The position numbers were made by a program, and so were the translations under genes. Shown one piece after another: positions 35,168 to 46,160 of a DNA stretch of 64,000 bases (the first letter of the stretch is position 1; the number at the start of each line of letters is the position of its first letter). The stretch is taken from NCBI GenBank assembly GCA_963971305.1, contig OZ020308.1, positions 34,501,275 to 34,565,274 on the forward strand, written 5' to 3'. Origin of the DNA: Arcuatula senhousia (Eukaryota; Mollusca; Bivalvia; Mytilida; Mytilidae). The notes beneath the pieces were generated by a model. That model saw only the letters and a list, made by a program, of their open reading frames with translations, was not told the origin of the DNA and made no database searches.

Positions 35168-38100
35168 AACAAGAAGCTCCCAGGAGCCTGAATCGCTCAC
35201 CTGACACATGTGCCTGAAGTAAAGTTTATTAGGCAAAATCTATTTGAAATTGAAAGGGTCATAAGTTTAAGAAGCGGTCATCTGACAATATGGTTAAACT
35301 AAATGTAGTAATGATTGTACAATGTAATATTTTAGCAATTATAACCTTTTAGTAATTTTCTTTACTTCAACATTCTTAGAGGAATAACCTTAAAAAATGT
35401 TGACCTTATTTCATATTTTGTAGATCATGATGTGATTAACAATATGCAATTCACATTTCTTAAATATCTCAAATATAGATTATAAGATTTAGCTTAAAAC
35501 ATTTTTGTAAGTGCAAAATTCATAGAAAATTAAAATAAAAGGGCTATAACTCCTACATGGGTTGTTGGATCTTCTTCAAAATTTCAGAGCTAGTGGATCT
35601 TGAGGTGCTGATCACTTTTGTTCTCAATCGAAATTTAAAAATCTGTCACCGTCTTATTTGCAAAAGACTGTGATTTTCCCCTATGTTCTATTTTTAGCCA
35701 CGACTGCCATGTTTTACCACCAATTCAAAATCCCCAGTTCTATACACCAAGGTAAAGTGAGACTGATATTCGACGTTCGATATTCGATATTCAATTTTTT
35801 TAAATATCAAACTGAATATCAAACGGTTAAATTTACCGTTTGATATTCATTCGATATTCATTTATCGTTTTTTCTTAGTGAAAACATATAGTGAATATCA
35901 AAACGAATATCAAACGGTAATTTTTTTAGGTTCGATATTCATTTGACATTCGTATCGGTCGAGGTTTGTTTTGTGAATATCAAATGAATATCGAATGAAT
36001 ATCAAACAAAAGTTAATTTACGTTCGATATTCATTTTACGTTCGTTTTAGGTCTAGTTTTGTTTTGCGAATATCAAATGAATATCGAATGAATATCAAAC
36101 AAAAGTTAATTTACGTTCGATATTCATTTTACGCTCGTTTTAGGTCTAGTTTTGTTTTGTGAATATCAAATGAATATCGAATGAATATCAAACAAAAGTT
36201 AATTTACGTTCGATATTCATTTTACGTTCGTTTTAGGTCTAGTTTTGTTTTGTGAATACCAAATGAATATCAAATGAATATCAAACAAAACTTAATTTAC
36301 GTTCGATATTCATTTTACCTTCGTTTTAGGTCTAGTTTTGTTTTGTGAATATCAAATGAATATCAAATGAATATCAAACAAAACTTAATTTACGTTCGAT
36401 ATTCATTTTACGTTCGTCTTAGGTCTAGTTTTGTTTTATGAATATCGAATGAATATCAAACAAATGTTAATTTACGTTCGATATTCATTTTACGTTCGTT
36501 TTAGGTCTAGTTTTGTTTTGTGAATATCAAATGAATATCAAATGAATATCAAACAAAACTTAATTTACGTTCGATATTCATTTTACGTTCGTCTTAGGTC
36601 TAGTTTTGTTTTATGATTATCGAATGAATATCAAACAAAAGTTAATTTACGTTCGATATTCATTTTACGTTCGTTTTAAGTCTAGTTTTGTTTTGTGAAT
36701 ATCAAATGAATATCAAATGATTATCAAACAAAACTTAATTTACGTTCGATATTCATTTTACGTTCGTCTTAGGTCTTTATTCACAAAACAAAACTAGACC
36801 TAAAACGAGCGTAAAATGAATATCGAACGTAAATTAACTTTTGTTTGATATTCATTCGATATTCATTTGATATCCACAAAACAAAACTAGACCTAAAACG
36901 AGCGTAAAATGAATATCGAACGTAAATTAACTTTTGTTTGATATTCATTCGATATTCATTTGATATTCACAAAACAAAACTAGACCTAAAACGAACGTAA
37001 AATGAATATCGAACGTATTAACTTTTGTTTGATATTCATTCGATATTCATTTGATATTCACAATCAAACCTCGACCGATACGAATGTCAAATGAATATCG
37101 AACCTAAAAAAATTACCGTTTGATATTCATTTTGATATTCATTATATGTTTTCACTAAGAAAAAACGATAAATGAATATCGAATGAATATCAAACGGTAA
37201 AATTTACCGTTTGATATTCAGTTTGATATTCAAAAAATTGAATATCGAATATCGAACGTCGAATATCAGTCTCACTTTACCTAGGTGTTCTATACACCTA
37301 ATGCTAAGAAACAACTATACTAAGTTTGGTTCCAATTAGACTTAAAGTGTCAGAGGAGTTAACATTTTCAATGCAATGAGGAAATGCTGTGAAATTGCTC
37401 AATTTTGACCTTCTAATGGCGATAACTCCTACAATGAAAGGCCCTACAACATTGAACCTATTACATATTTATAGATCTTGATGAGCTTATCAATATGCAA
37501 TTTAAATTTCTCAAATATCTTATACAGTTTTAAGATATTGAGCTTAACATGTGCAAAATTAGCAATAAAATCACAAAAAGGGCAATAACTCCTACATTGG
37601 TTATTGGATCTTCTTGAAAATTTCAGGGCTGGTAGGTCTTGAAGCACTTTTGTTCTCAATCAAAATTTAAAAAATCTGTCACCGTTTTTGAGTTATTTGC
37701 AAAATACTGTGATTTTCCCTTATGTTCTATTTTTAACCACAGCGGCCATGTTTTATGACCAATCAAAAATCCCCACACCAGTTCCATACACCTAATGCTA
37801 ATAAAAAATATACCAAGTTTGGTTCCAATTGGACTTAAAGTGTCAGAGGAGTTATCGTTTTCAATGAATGAGGAATACTGTTAAAATGCTCAATTTTGAC
37901 GTTCTAAGGGCAGGAACTCCTATAATAAAAGGTCCTACAACTTTGACCCTATTACATATTTTGTAGATCTTGATGTGCTTAACAATACTAGTATGCAATT
38001 TAAATTTCTCAAATATCTTGTATAGTTTTCAAGATATTGAGATACAGGTTCAAAAATTGCAAAGAATCCACAAAAAAGGCAATAACTCCTACATGGGTTG

Positions 38101-38424
38101 TTGGATTTTCTTCAAAATTTCAGAGTAGGTAGATCTTGAGGTACTGATTACATTTACTCTGCCAGAATTTTGATATCTGTAGCCATTTTTGAGTTATTTG
38201 TAAAAACTGCATTTTACCCCTATGTTCTATTTTAGCCACGGCGGCCATGTTTTACGACCAATCAAAAATACCTACATCAGTTCTAAGCACCAAATGCTAA
38301 TGAACAACCATACCAAGTTTAGTTGCAGTTGGACTTATGGTGTCAGAGGAGTTAACGTTTTAAATAGTTTACGGACGACGGACGCCAAGTGATGACATTA
38401 GCTCACCTGACCCCTTGTAATTAT
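35168..38424 (+). mobile_element. Subrepeat-bearing element E2, split by a foldback insertion
   Basis: It has the same ends as E1: AAGAAGCTCCCAGGAGCC at the left and ..GACGCCAAGTGATGAC..TTAGCTCACCTGA at the right. The interior is different: three copies of a unit of about 490 bp (landmarks TTGATGTGCTTAACAAT, CAATTTAAATTTCTCAAATA, CTCCTACATGGGTTGTTGG and CCATGTTTTACGACCAATC). They start near 35400, 37440 and 37950. The first is interrupted at 35748 by the foldback element below. Without it, E2 is about 1.7 kb. Confidence 0.8.
35749..37286. mobile_element. Foldback element with subrepeated inverted arms
   Basis: Ends AGGTAAAGTGAGACTGAT (left) and ATCAGTCTCACTTTACCT (right) are exact inverses, and inversion continues through ATTCGACGTTCGATATTCG and beyond. 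The left arm (to about 36775) has about nine 84-96 bp subrepeats (TACGTTCGATATTCATTTTA, GTTTTAGGTCTAGTTTTG, GAATATCAAATGAATATC). The right arm (36776-37282) has about three in inverse orientation. The core is 35750-37282. GTTCTATACACC occurs at both flanks (35737-35748 and 37287-37298), a likely 12-bp target duplication, or 9-12 bp depending on where it is cut. No ORF. Confidence 0.9.
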
Positions 38425-39479
38425 TTGCAAAGGTGCTATGACATCTAGTTGCAGTAGTATAAATCATTGCACGCAAACATTTGATAAATTTAATACGTTA
38501 TGTATTAGTTGGTGTTAAAATACATTAATAATTCAATCTTTAAAAAAATAGCACGGGTACAAAAGTACTTACATTTAATGCGTAAAACCAAATTACATAA
38601 TATATCTGATATCCTTTGCACTTTACATATCTTTTATTGTAAGACAACTAACTTTTTTGTCATATACTTAGTATATAAATATAACTCTGTAATAAATATA
38701 ACGCAGTAGATAAAAATAGAACTTTAATTAATGTTAGATGAGCACTCCAAACTTAATCAATCGCATATGATCAATCGGTAACAATAAACTGGTCCATTAT
38801 GTTAAAAACAATACTAGTCAAATAAATATGTTCATACTTAAGTTTATTTATCATGGTTATTTATCAATGAAACAAAATGAAAAAATGAAAGTCATCGACC
38901 GTGCCCGATGTTAACACATGGCTAAGTTTATTTATCATGCTTTTTTATTAATGAAACAAAGTGAAGGTCATCGACCGTGCCCAAGGCTAACGTTAAGCGC
39001 GACTACACTGCTACTAGCTACAATAATGTAGCACCTTTGATATCAAGATTATTAGAACATCACTGTTTTGGAAGCGAGGCGAGGAACGACCCGAATGTAT
39101 AACCCTGTGAGGAGTTTGCGACCGTGTCCTTTTCAAAAAGAAGAAGGAATTTGAGCGCTTCGGACCGGTACTTCATTGATAGGGGTGCTGCTAGAATTCT
39201 GAATCCCCACATTATTCATTTAATTAGCTATAGAAAATCTAATACCGATTTCATTTAGTTGTTCTTAAATGAAGACCTATTCCAAAATAAAGCTGTTATG
39301 TTTTAATCAAAATTTATTTCAGTTTTATTTTAAGTCATAAATTTTGGTTTTATTGTTATGTGTTGCCGGAAGGATCAATCTTACATTTTTCTATTAGTGG
39401 GTGATATACAAGTATACAAGTTTCACAACTATAAGTAATATTGGAGACGGATTTTTATCACATCGAGATAGATATTTGT
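38425..39479. other. Non-coding spacer
   Basis: No gene is recognised. Bases 38830-38975 hold a duplicated 'AGTTTATTTATCATG..TTTTTAT.AATGAAACAAA..GTCATCGACCGTGCCC' motif, two copies about 95 bp apart. Confidence 0.4.
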
Positions 39480-39890
39480 CAAATTTTGAAACGAGCATTT
39501 GCGAGTAGGCGAGAGAAAAACCCCTGGATTTCCAAGGATGGGTTGATTCCAAAGGACCAGAAACTTTGGAAGACAAGAAAAGGGGAGAGGTGAGTAGGGT
39601 CGGAAAAGTTAGCCTATGTTGTGCATAACTTGGCGGTCCACAAAAGGATCTTTTATGTGCATGAAGCGTGGCACTCTCCACACACGTAGGCAAACTATGG
39701 TCAGCGGTCAGGGTTTCCATATCATAGACCTGGCACCCCTATTTAGACCTAGGGTACACACCTTGGTAGCTCTTTGGGCTAAGCACTAACCCGATGTTAG
39801 AATTCCAATACTCTTAGTCGCCTCTCACGATAAGTAAGGCTCTGCTGCGGGCCTATTCGACTCCCGGGCCAGCACGGGATATTTCTATGA
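39480..39890 (+). repeat. SINE-like dispersed repeat
   Basis: Contains GGTCCACAAAAGGATCTTTT + ATGTGCATGAAGC, CCTAGGGTACACACCTTGG, TGGGCTAAGCACTAACCCG and CTCTGCTGCGGGCCTATTCG + ACTCCCGGGCC. A shorter diverged relative is on the same strand at about 10120-10265 (CCCACAAATGGATCTTTTAC, CACCTAGGGTACACACTTGG). No ORF. Confidence 0.6.
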
Positions 39891-41082
39891 GAGACAGACA
39901 AAATGATGTAAAATTGTACATACTACCGTAGTTTCATGTTGCCACCACTAGTAAGGTGAATTCACGAAAAAATGGTTTTGGTCAAGGTTTATGTTTCGAT
40001 ACGTTAAATTAAATCACAGTAATAGAAACCCGATACAAAACAGAATCCCAAATTGTTTACCTTTTTCTTCACTGGACAAAACATATCACATTTAAATGCC
40101 TTACCAAAAACCAAATAAACGTGAATCTTGGTAAGTTCCGCTCATCTCTCGTAAACTCCTCCAGGTGAGGCTTGCCAGGTATGGTTACTAGGACCTGATT
40201 TAAACGTAAACAATATGCGCGTTCGAATATTCTTTTTTATATGAAAAATGATATACTTTTCATGAAGAAACGTGTTGTGTATTTAAGTTTGGGAAAAATG
40301 TTTCCATATGTACAAATCTCTCATTATTATAAAGCAGAATGTTCAAAGTTCGAATAAAATTCATAGGCTACAATACCGATCAAATCTAAATATTTTTTTT
40401 TCTTTTACTGTATGATCCAGTACCTTTAACCATTTAAAGAGAGAAAAAGGTCTGAAACCAACTCACCTTAATATCAGTTTTATGCAACGTCAACGGAATA
40501 AAAAATATCAGTTACTGTGACCGTAGATATTACGTCATATGACGCGTTCAAAAACATGCTATCAATGACGTTAGTTTTTATTGTCAGATTGCTGTTTGAT
40601 GCTTTCGCGTAGCTACAATTGAGTGAATTGGTGTTTTACTCCCTTTCAACAATGTAGGTTATAAAAAGTCCCTTGCAGGGCCCGGTAGGCGAAAAGGTCC
40701 GCATCAGCGCTAAGCTTGTCGGTAAAACTCCACTAAAGAGTGCACAGGAACCTGAAATCGGGTCAAGCCGCTTAGCCAACAAAGCGTCTTGGGATGTGTG
40801 CTGAATTTTCCGCCCATTCCCACCTCTCCCCTTTTCCTGTAGTCTCCAAAAATTAAGGCTTCCCACTCCACCAACATATTTCTTTATCATCATCATTTCA
40901 TGTTCATTTTATCAATCTTATCATGTTCATATGGGATGAGCATTTAACCGATGTAAGTATCCTTAGACCCTAAGTTCGACAAGCTATGCAGCGAGCTTAT
41001 TTGCCACCCGTGGGAGCGGTACTATTTCAGTCACATGACTTTGGTCAAAAATCAAACTGACATTCTGACTGGAAGCGCTTTT
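39891..41082. other. Spacer; SINE-like copy at 40640-40930
   Basis: Bases 40640-40930 hold a SINE-like repeat with the tail TCATCATCATTTCATGTTC + ATTTTATCA, also seen at 9800-9850, 49025-49075 and 55950-55990. Other parts show no gene. Confidence 0.5.
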
Positions 41083-41300
41083 TAGCTCACTTGGACCAAG
41101 GGTGAGCTACAGCCGTCACTTGGCGTCTGTCGTCGTCTGTCGTCCATTCACAATCTTTCACAAATCTTCTCCTTTGAAACTACTGAACATATTTTAATGA
41201 AACTTGGTATGATTGATCTTTCGGGTGTCCTGCACAAAAGTTTCGATCCGTCAAATAATATGGCCGCTGAATATATGGGGTAGACAATGTATAAGTGGCA
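41083..41300 (-). repeat. Right-end fragment of the E1/E3 element family
   Basis: Minus-strand copy of the E1 right end: TTTAGCTCACTTGGACCAAGG, GTCACTTGGCGTC, then a GTC-rich microsatellite, AAATCTTCTCCTTTGAAAC and TTTTAATGAAACTTGGTATG. It is truncated after about 200 bp. Confidence 0.75.
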
Positions 41301-41390
41301 CTGTCTACTCCATATACCCGGTATTCATTTCTTCCTTTCATTCTAAAATCCGAATATACTACTGGCGGGGGACCGTGAGAGGAGAATAAT

Positions 41391-41571
41391 TATAGTATAA
41401 CTAATGAGGGGTGGCGAATATCAATTTTAATGTCACGAGTCTCGAATAACGCCAGGATTCAACAAGTGCGCGGAACTTGTTCCGCGCACCAAGTTCCGCG
41501 CACGAGTTGAATCCCCAAGCGTTATTCGACACCAGTGTCATTAAAACCCCGAATTAGTTATACTATTTATT
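41391..41571. repeat. Large imperfect hairpin with a nested GC-rich hairpin
   Basis: The outer arms ATAGTATAACTAATGAGGGG + TGGC..TTTTAATGTCACGAG..CGAATAACGC face GCGTTATTCG..CAGTGTCATTAAAACCCCG + AATTAGTTATACTAT. The inner part repeats GTGCGCGGAACTTG / CAAGTTCCGCGCAC around the tip. Arms are about 85 nt. A smaller hairpin (ATGGGGTAGACAATG / CACTGTCTACTCCAT) lies at 41276-41316. Confidence 0.85.
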
Positions 41572-44370
41572 ATATAGATGATTTAGATAAACGTGACAAA
41601 TCGATCATCAAATAATGAAAATGAAAGAAATTATTGATTGATGAATTGTGTATTGCGCACTAATCTATGTTACGTATTTTTCGCGGGAAACTTCACGAGG
41701 GTTAGATAAATCCTGTAATTAACTCCGTGAAATTGTAGAAATTTATTTAACTCGGAAATCACGATATTTCATCTATATCTATATAATAAACAGCGGATAA
41801 AAACAAAATTGGTAACCGGGAGAAAAGATATAAGTGTACTCAAGGACAATTCAGCATTTAACATATGTATAGGTTATGGATTGTATTTTTTAATAGTTCT
41901 ATTGGACTATCGGTCTAGTGGGTTGGCGGATTATTGGACTGTCGGACCAAAAGACTGTCAGACTATAGGACTGAAGGATTATAGTTCTGGTCCGGTCAAC
42001 TTAGTATATGTAAGGATATGATAATACCTGTCTTCATGATTAAGTACGAGCGAAGCGAGTGGTGCTATGTTTTCTTATCTGAAATGAAACTGTCTCTATT
42101 TGTTATCTTATTAATGAAAACCACTGGATTTCTATTTTTCCTTAATACACATATGACCACCTTAAGTTTAGCGCTGGCAAACAGTCCAAAAATATAAACA
42201 GTGTATGATTTTTGACAATTTAAAGAAGAGGAAATTAGGAAAAACCAATACTCGTAGTCAACAGACTTGAGTTAGACTGCTGTCTACCGTTTCACCTATT
42301 TGTTTCTTTGTTAAAAGTCTTAAACAGGTAATTTCTTTGGACTGTCTTCAGTTTGCCAGTGTTAACGATAGCTGGTAATACCTTATGTAATAAAAGCGGG
42401 CATTCCCGGCAATGGTTGACATTAACTGGTAATTTGAAAAGAGTAAAAAAATAAACCTACAGAGCATGATTTTTAACAAATGAAAAGGAACTGGGAGAAA
42501 AAAGTTGACGACAGTCTTATGATAGGTACTTTAAATTGGTGAATACCTTTTTTTCTTTTGTTTTTTTTTCTTGGTAATCATACACAGTATTTTTGGGGGT
42601 CTGTCTCTAGATTTTAGTCGATGTTAACCATTGCCGATAACACCCTGGGGATAAAGGGTTATCTTTGTTCAAAATCGTCTCCATTCTCTATTTGTTGAAT
42701 TTCATCTCAAAATTCTTACACATAATTATATCTAATGAGCCTCAGGTAAAACTTTTGTATTAAGACCATGAAAATGTCACGGTCTTAATGAATAAGACAT
42801 ACTAAATGGCACAATTTTATTGGTCGAGAGCACTTTACAATGATCTTATGTCAGATTGTCGAAGCATGGGCAAACTAGACAACAAGAAAACATTTGAATG
42901 AACAAACAAAACATCAAGGTTTCTAAGTTGAATCATTGTCTGATTGTTGTCTGCTTATTGTCAATATTTTGCAATATTTCACCCCTAGTCGGGACATTCA
43001 CAAGTTGTAATATATAAATAACTAATGCTAAAATAAAGTTTGTTAAAGAATCCACTATTACACCTTAAAAAGTATTTCGTTTTCTGTGAAATGTGACTAT
43101 ACATGGCCACCATTCTTTATTGTGAGTTTTTGCAACGGCCACGTGAAGCACTGGACAGCGACGACAAAGTGTTGAAGATGCCTTGACGAAAAAGGGGGCA
43201 ACGAGCTCGTGTTGGAGCTGTGACGATAATTTACAAAAATCGTTCAAAATAAATACAATAATTTACCGCACGCAAAAAGTGCTGAATGAAAATTATTATG
43301 TCACAAGTTTGGTAATAATGTTTTAACCCGTTTTCTTTTCTTTTTTTTCGTAATTTATGTGTATAATAACATAACATTCGATTCAAATCATCTTTAAAGT
43401 AAACTTACCTTGCTTAGGGTGATCATATAAGTACGACAATTTAAAAGAAAAGGTATCTAGTATTTTCACATCACAGAAACGTTTTAATAACCAACTTATC
43501 ATTTTTACCATCTCCGTTTACACGGTTCAGTGATTTTATGCTGACTGTAACTTTTTATCCATGATATTTTTTTTTCAATATTAATTTCATGTTTTTTTAG
43601 ATCTAGACATGCTTCATGAAGATCAAAATCTTTTCATGCAAGTTTAGAACTTACGCTGTTATAGTAAAACTATAAGACAACAAAAAATAAAATCAATGTC
43701 GATCGAGAGAAAAGGAAGGGGTTAAAAGTACAAGGCCTAGGTCAATGGAAGATAAAAGTCAGGATATCAAAAGGCTTTAAATGTAAATAAATAATAAATC
43801 TTGTTTCTATTAGTTTTATTCACAGATCCATTTAATCGTGTATACTGTACAAGTAAAAAGGGGGGACACTTTGAGAACCATTGGAATTGGTCTGATTCGT
43901 ATCCTTAAAATATGTTAGAATTGGCTACACAAATATATCAATTTGTCCTTATTTTGAGAACTAAATTTGAACTAATATATCTCGAACTCATATTTAAATA
44001 CCTAAAAACTCCATTATACAACGCATCATTCTATCAACCATTTCATTTTCCTTACAAAAGGCTCCCGCCCCGCCCCCTCTCTTCTGGGTCAACCCCTTCA
44101 TGTGTCATACGTTATCTTTTTCCCCTTACATTACAGTAAATGATGCGTTGTGCATATAAAATAAAACCTAAAATTAAATGTATTATAAAATGTTTACATA
44201 CCTTTCTGCAAAACGGAAAAAGAATAAATATACACAATCTGTCACACGGCATGTCGACATCTTAATTATTCTCATCGATTCAAGCTTCGCCTTGTAAAAA
44301 TAATTTGTTTGCTATAAGATGTATAAGTCACTAGCAGGATTACTACATTACAAAGAGTTAATTTTTTAGG
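41572..44370. other. Non-coding spacer
   Basis: I see no gene, RNA or clear repeat in these 2.8 kb beyond low-complexity stretches (for example the GGACT-rich run at 41900-42000). Confidence 0.4.
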
Positions 44371-44958
44371 CAAGCGCCAGCGAAGCCTTATGGAGTCTAT
44401 AGAGTAGTGATGATTTTCGCGTTTTTTTTCTGTCTAGACGGAGTGATTTTCCTTCATCCAGACTGGAATAAAATGCTTTATTTTCTATATTACTTTTCAA
44501 TATTTGTTAACATGATATACACTTCTATAAATGTCAATTTTTATTGGCATTTTATATGACCGACACAAGTTTTATTTATGCCTTTGCATCTTTCATGACG
44601 AACTTTTTAGTTAAAGGCGATCGAATATACATTATGTATTCATCTATTACTTGGTTGGTTCGTATAAATATTTCTCTCATTTGATTGGTCAATGCATGGA
44701 TTCAGATTCTAGTACACATCATAGGGACGAGTGCATTTTAATCGAAGGGGTGTTTCAATCGATACCGTTTTTACACGATACCTGTCCTGTGTGTGCAATT
44801 GCATTAACTTTAAATTTGAAGGCATCTGCATGACGATCCTTTCTTTGCTCACCAAAATTAATAATTCGCAAACATTTTGAACAATATACTTTAACAGAGA
44901 ATAAATCTATTATAGTTCTTATATATTTCGCTTGCCTTTAAACGCTTTAGCGCTTTGA
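44371..44958 (+). repeat. 600-bp dispersed repeat R3, copy 2
   Basis: Collinear with 22627-23236: GGCAAGCGCCAGCGAAGCC at the left, GTCTAGACGGAGTGAT, TTTGTTAACATGATA and GGGACGAGTGCATTTTAATC inside, CGCTTGCCTTTAAACGC + TTTAGCGCTTTGA at the right. It lies about 1.2 kb upstream of UNC93-like gene C. Confidence 0.8.
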
Positions 44959-45049
44959 TTTTAGTAACAAATCATGCATATAGATGTGCAAGTTCAGCCA
45001 TTCTTTTTAAATTAAAAGCAGTGACAATCTTCTTTTATTTATCTATACG

Positions 45050-45425
45050 AGTCATCGTATCAAAGTTGATTCATTACTCCAAAGCTTGCGGGAAATACAT
45101 CGATTTCCTTGGCAGAGCGTCACGTTTGACACAGACATTGCTGACACAAGGTTAAGTTTTATGAAATTTTACGGAAGAGTGTTGTCTTCATTCACCGGAT
45201 TTGACACACTGAATGGGAAATTAGCAAAACGACGGGAACTGCTTACTCGTCCGGAACATGAGGTCACTCTTGTCAAGTCTTGAGTTCGCGTTGTTGATTT
45301 CAGTTCGGTTGATTTTGTGTTTTGTGTTTCTTCGTACTGTTTTTGTACACATGTTTACATGTACCGGTTTCGTCGTTGCCCTTTCGGACTTTTGACACTT
45401 AAATGCCCCATTGGTGCCTTTTTGC
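45050..45425 (+). pseudogene. Penelope-like RT tail plus 3' repeat
   Basis: Bases 45060-45160 read S-K-A-C-G-K-Y-I-D-F-L-G-R-A and T-Q-T-L-L-T-Q-G, the block that follows L-I-R-Y in the 17.8-kb RT fragment. A frame change follows. Bases 45195-45425 carry the 3' tail (CACCGGATTTGACACAC, TCCGGAACATGAGGTCACTC, TTCAGTTCGGTTGATTTTG, CTTAAATGCCCCATTGG) also found at 20178-20375 and 62284-62525. This links the tail repeats to the RT family. Confidence 0.65.
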
Positions 45426-45514
45426 GTCTATCATTTTTATTCAACGTATTTTTCCTTTTTAACTCAAATTATTTCCTTTTTCAGATAACTGATTTTGCTA
45501 TCGAACTAACTATG

Positions 45515-45800
45515 ATGCTAAAGGACCGACCGTTTGAGTTTTAGGGGGAGGGGGCTATGGTGAAATTTGAAATAAATAGGCAGGATGGCGAAAATACCAG
45601 AAATAAAAGGGCAGGACAGTGCGTTGAATTAAAAAATGGCCGGATGGTAGTTTTGGCTGAAAATTTTATAAAAGCTTAAAAAATAAATGGCACGCACAAA
45701 CGCGCAAAAAAATCCAGCCTCAGCTTTTTTCCGAAAATAAAAAGGCAGGATAAAGAAAATATCCAAAGCTCCCCCATAAAAATCAAATTGTTGCTCCCTA
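45515..45800. repeat. Dispersed repeat with weakly inverted ends
   Basis: Left GACCGTTTGAGTTTTAGGGGGA; right TCCCCCATAAAAATCAAATTG. Several 'GGCAGGAT', 'AAATAAA.GGC' motifs are repeated inside. Small MITE-like element, no ORF. Confidence 0.5.
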
Positions 45801-46160
45801 AGATGACTATTGAAATAATTGTAAACATCCTTTTAAGATAGATTATAAGATAGTCCTATATTTTACCCTTTGTAGAGTTATCTTGTCTTACAAGGTACAA
45901 ATTATCAACTGAAAAATTTTTAATTCTATTTGATAATTACAAATGTAAGATAAACAAAAGAAGGTTTATCTACTGGATTCTCTTCCTGATAAAGGGCTAA
46001 ATAATTGGAACAAGTCTTCAAGTATGTGTGGACTTTATTTGAGGCGCAGTTGATTTTAAGCTTTTGAAACTCTCAATTTGATGTTTTACTTTTGAATGGA
46101 TTTTATTGTAAAAATATTGATTTATATAATTTTCAGCTCTAATTAATTCGGAGGTTCACG

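Noticed and set aside
41572..44370. Host gene in the 2.8-kb gap
   Set aside because: Only short unsupported ORFs (e.g. 43065-43247, 43912-44139); no exon signals in consistent phase.
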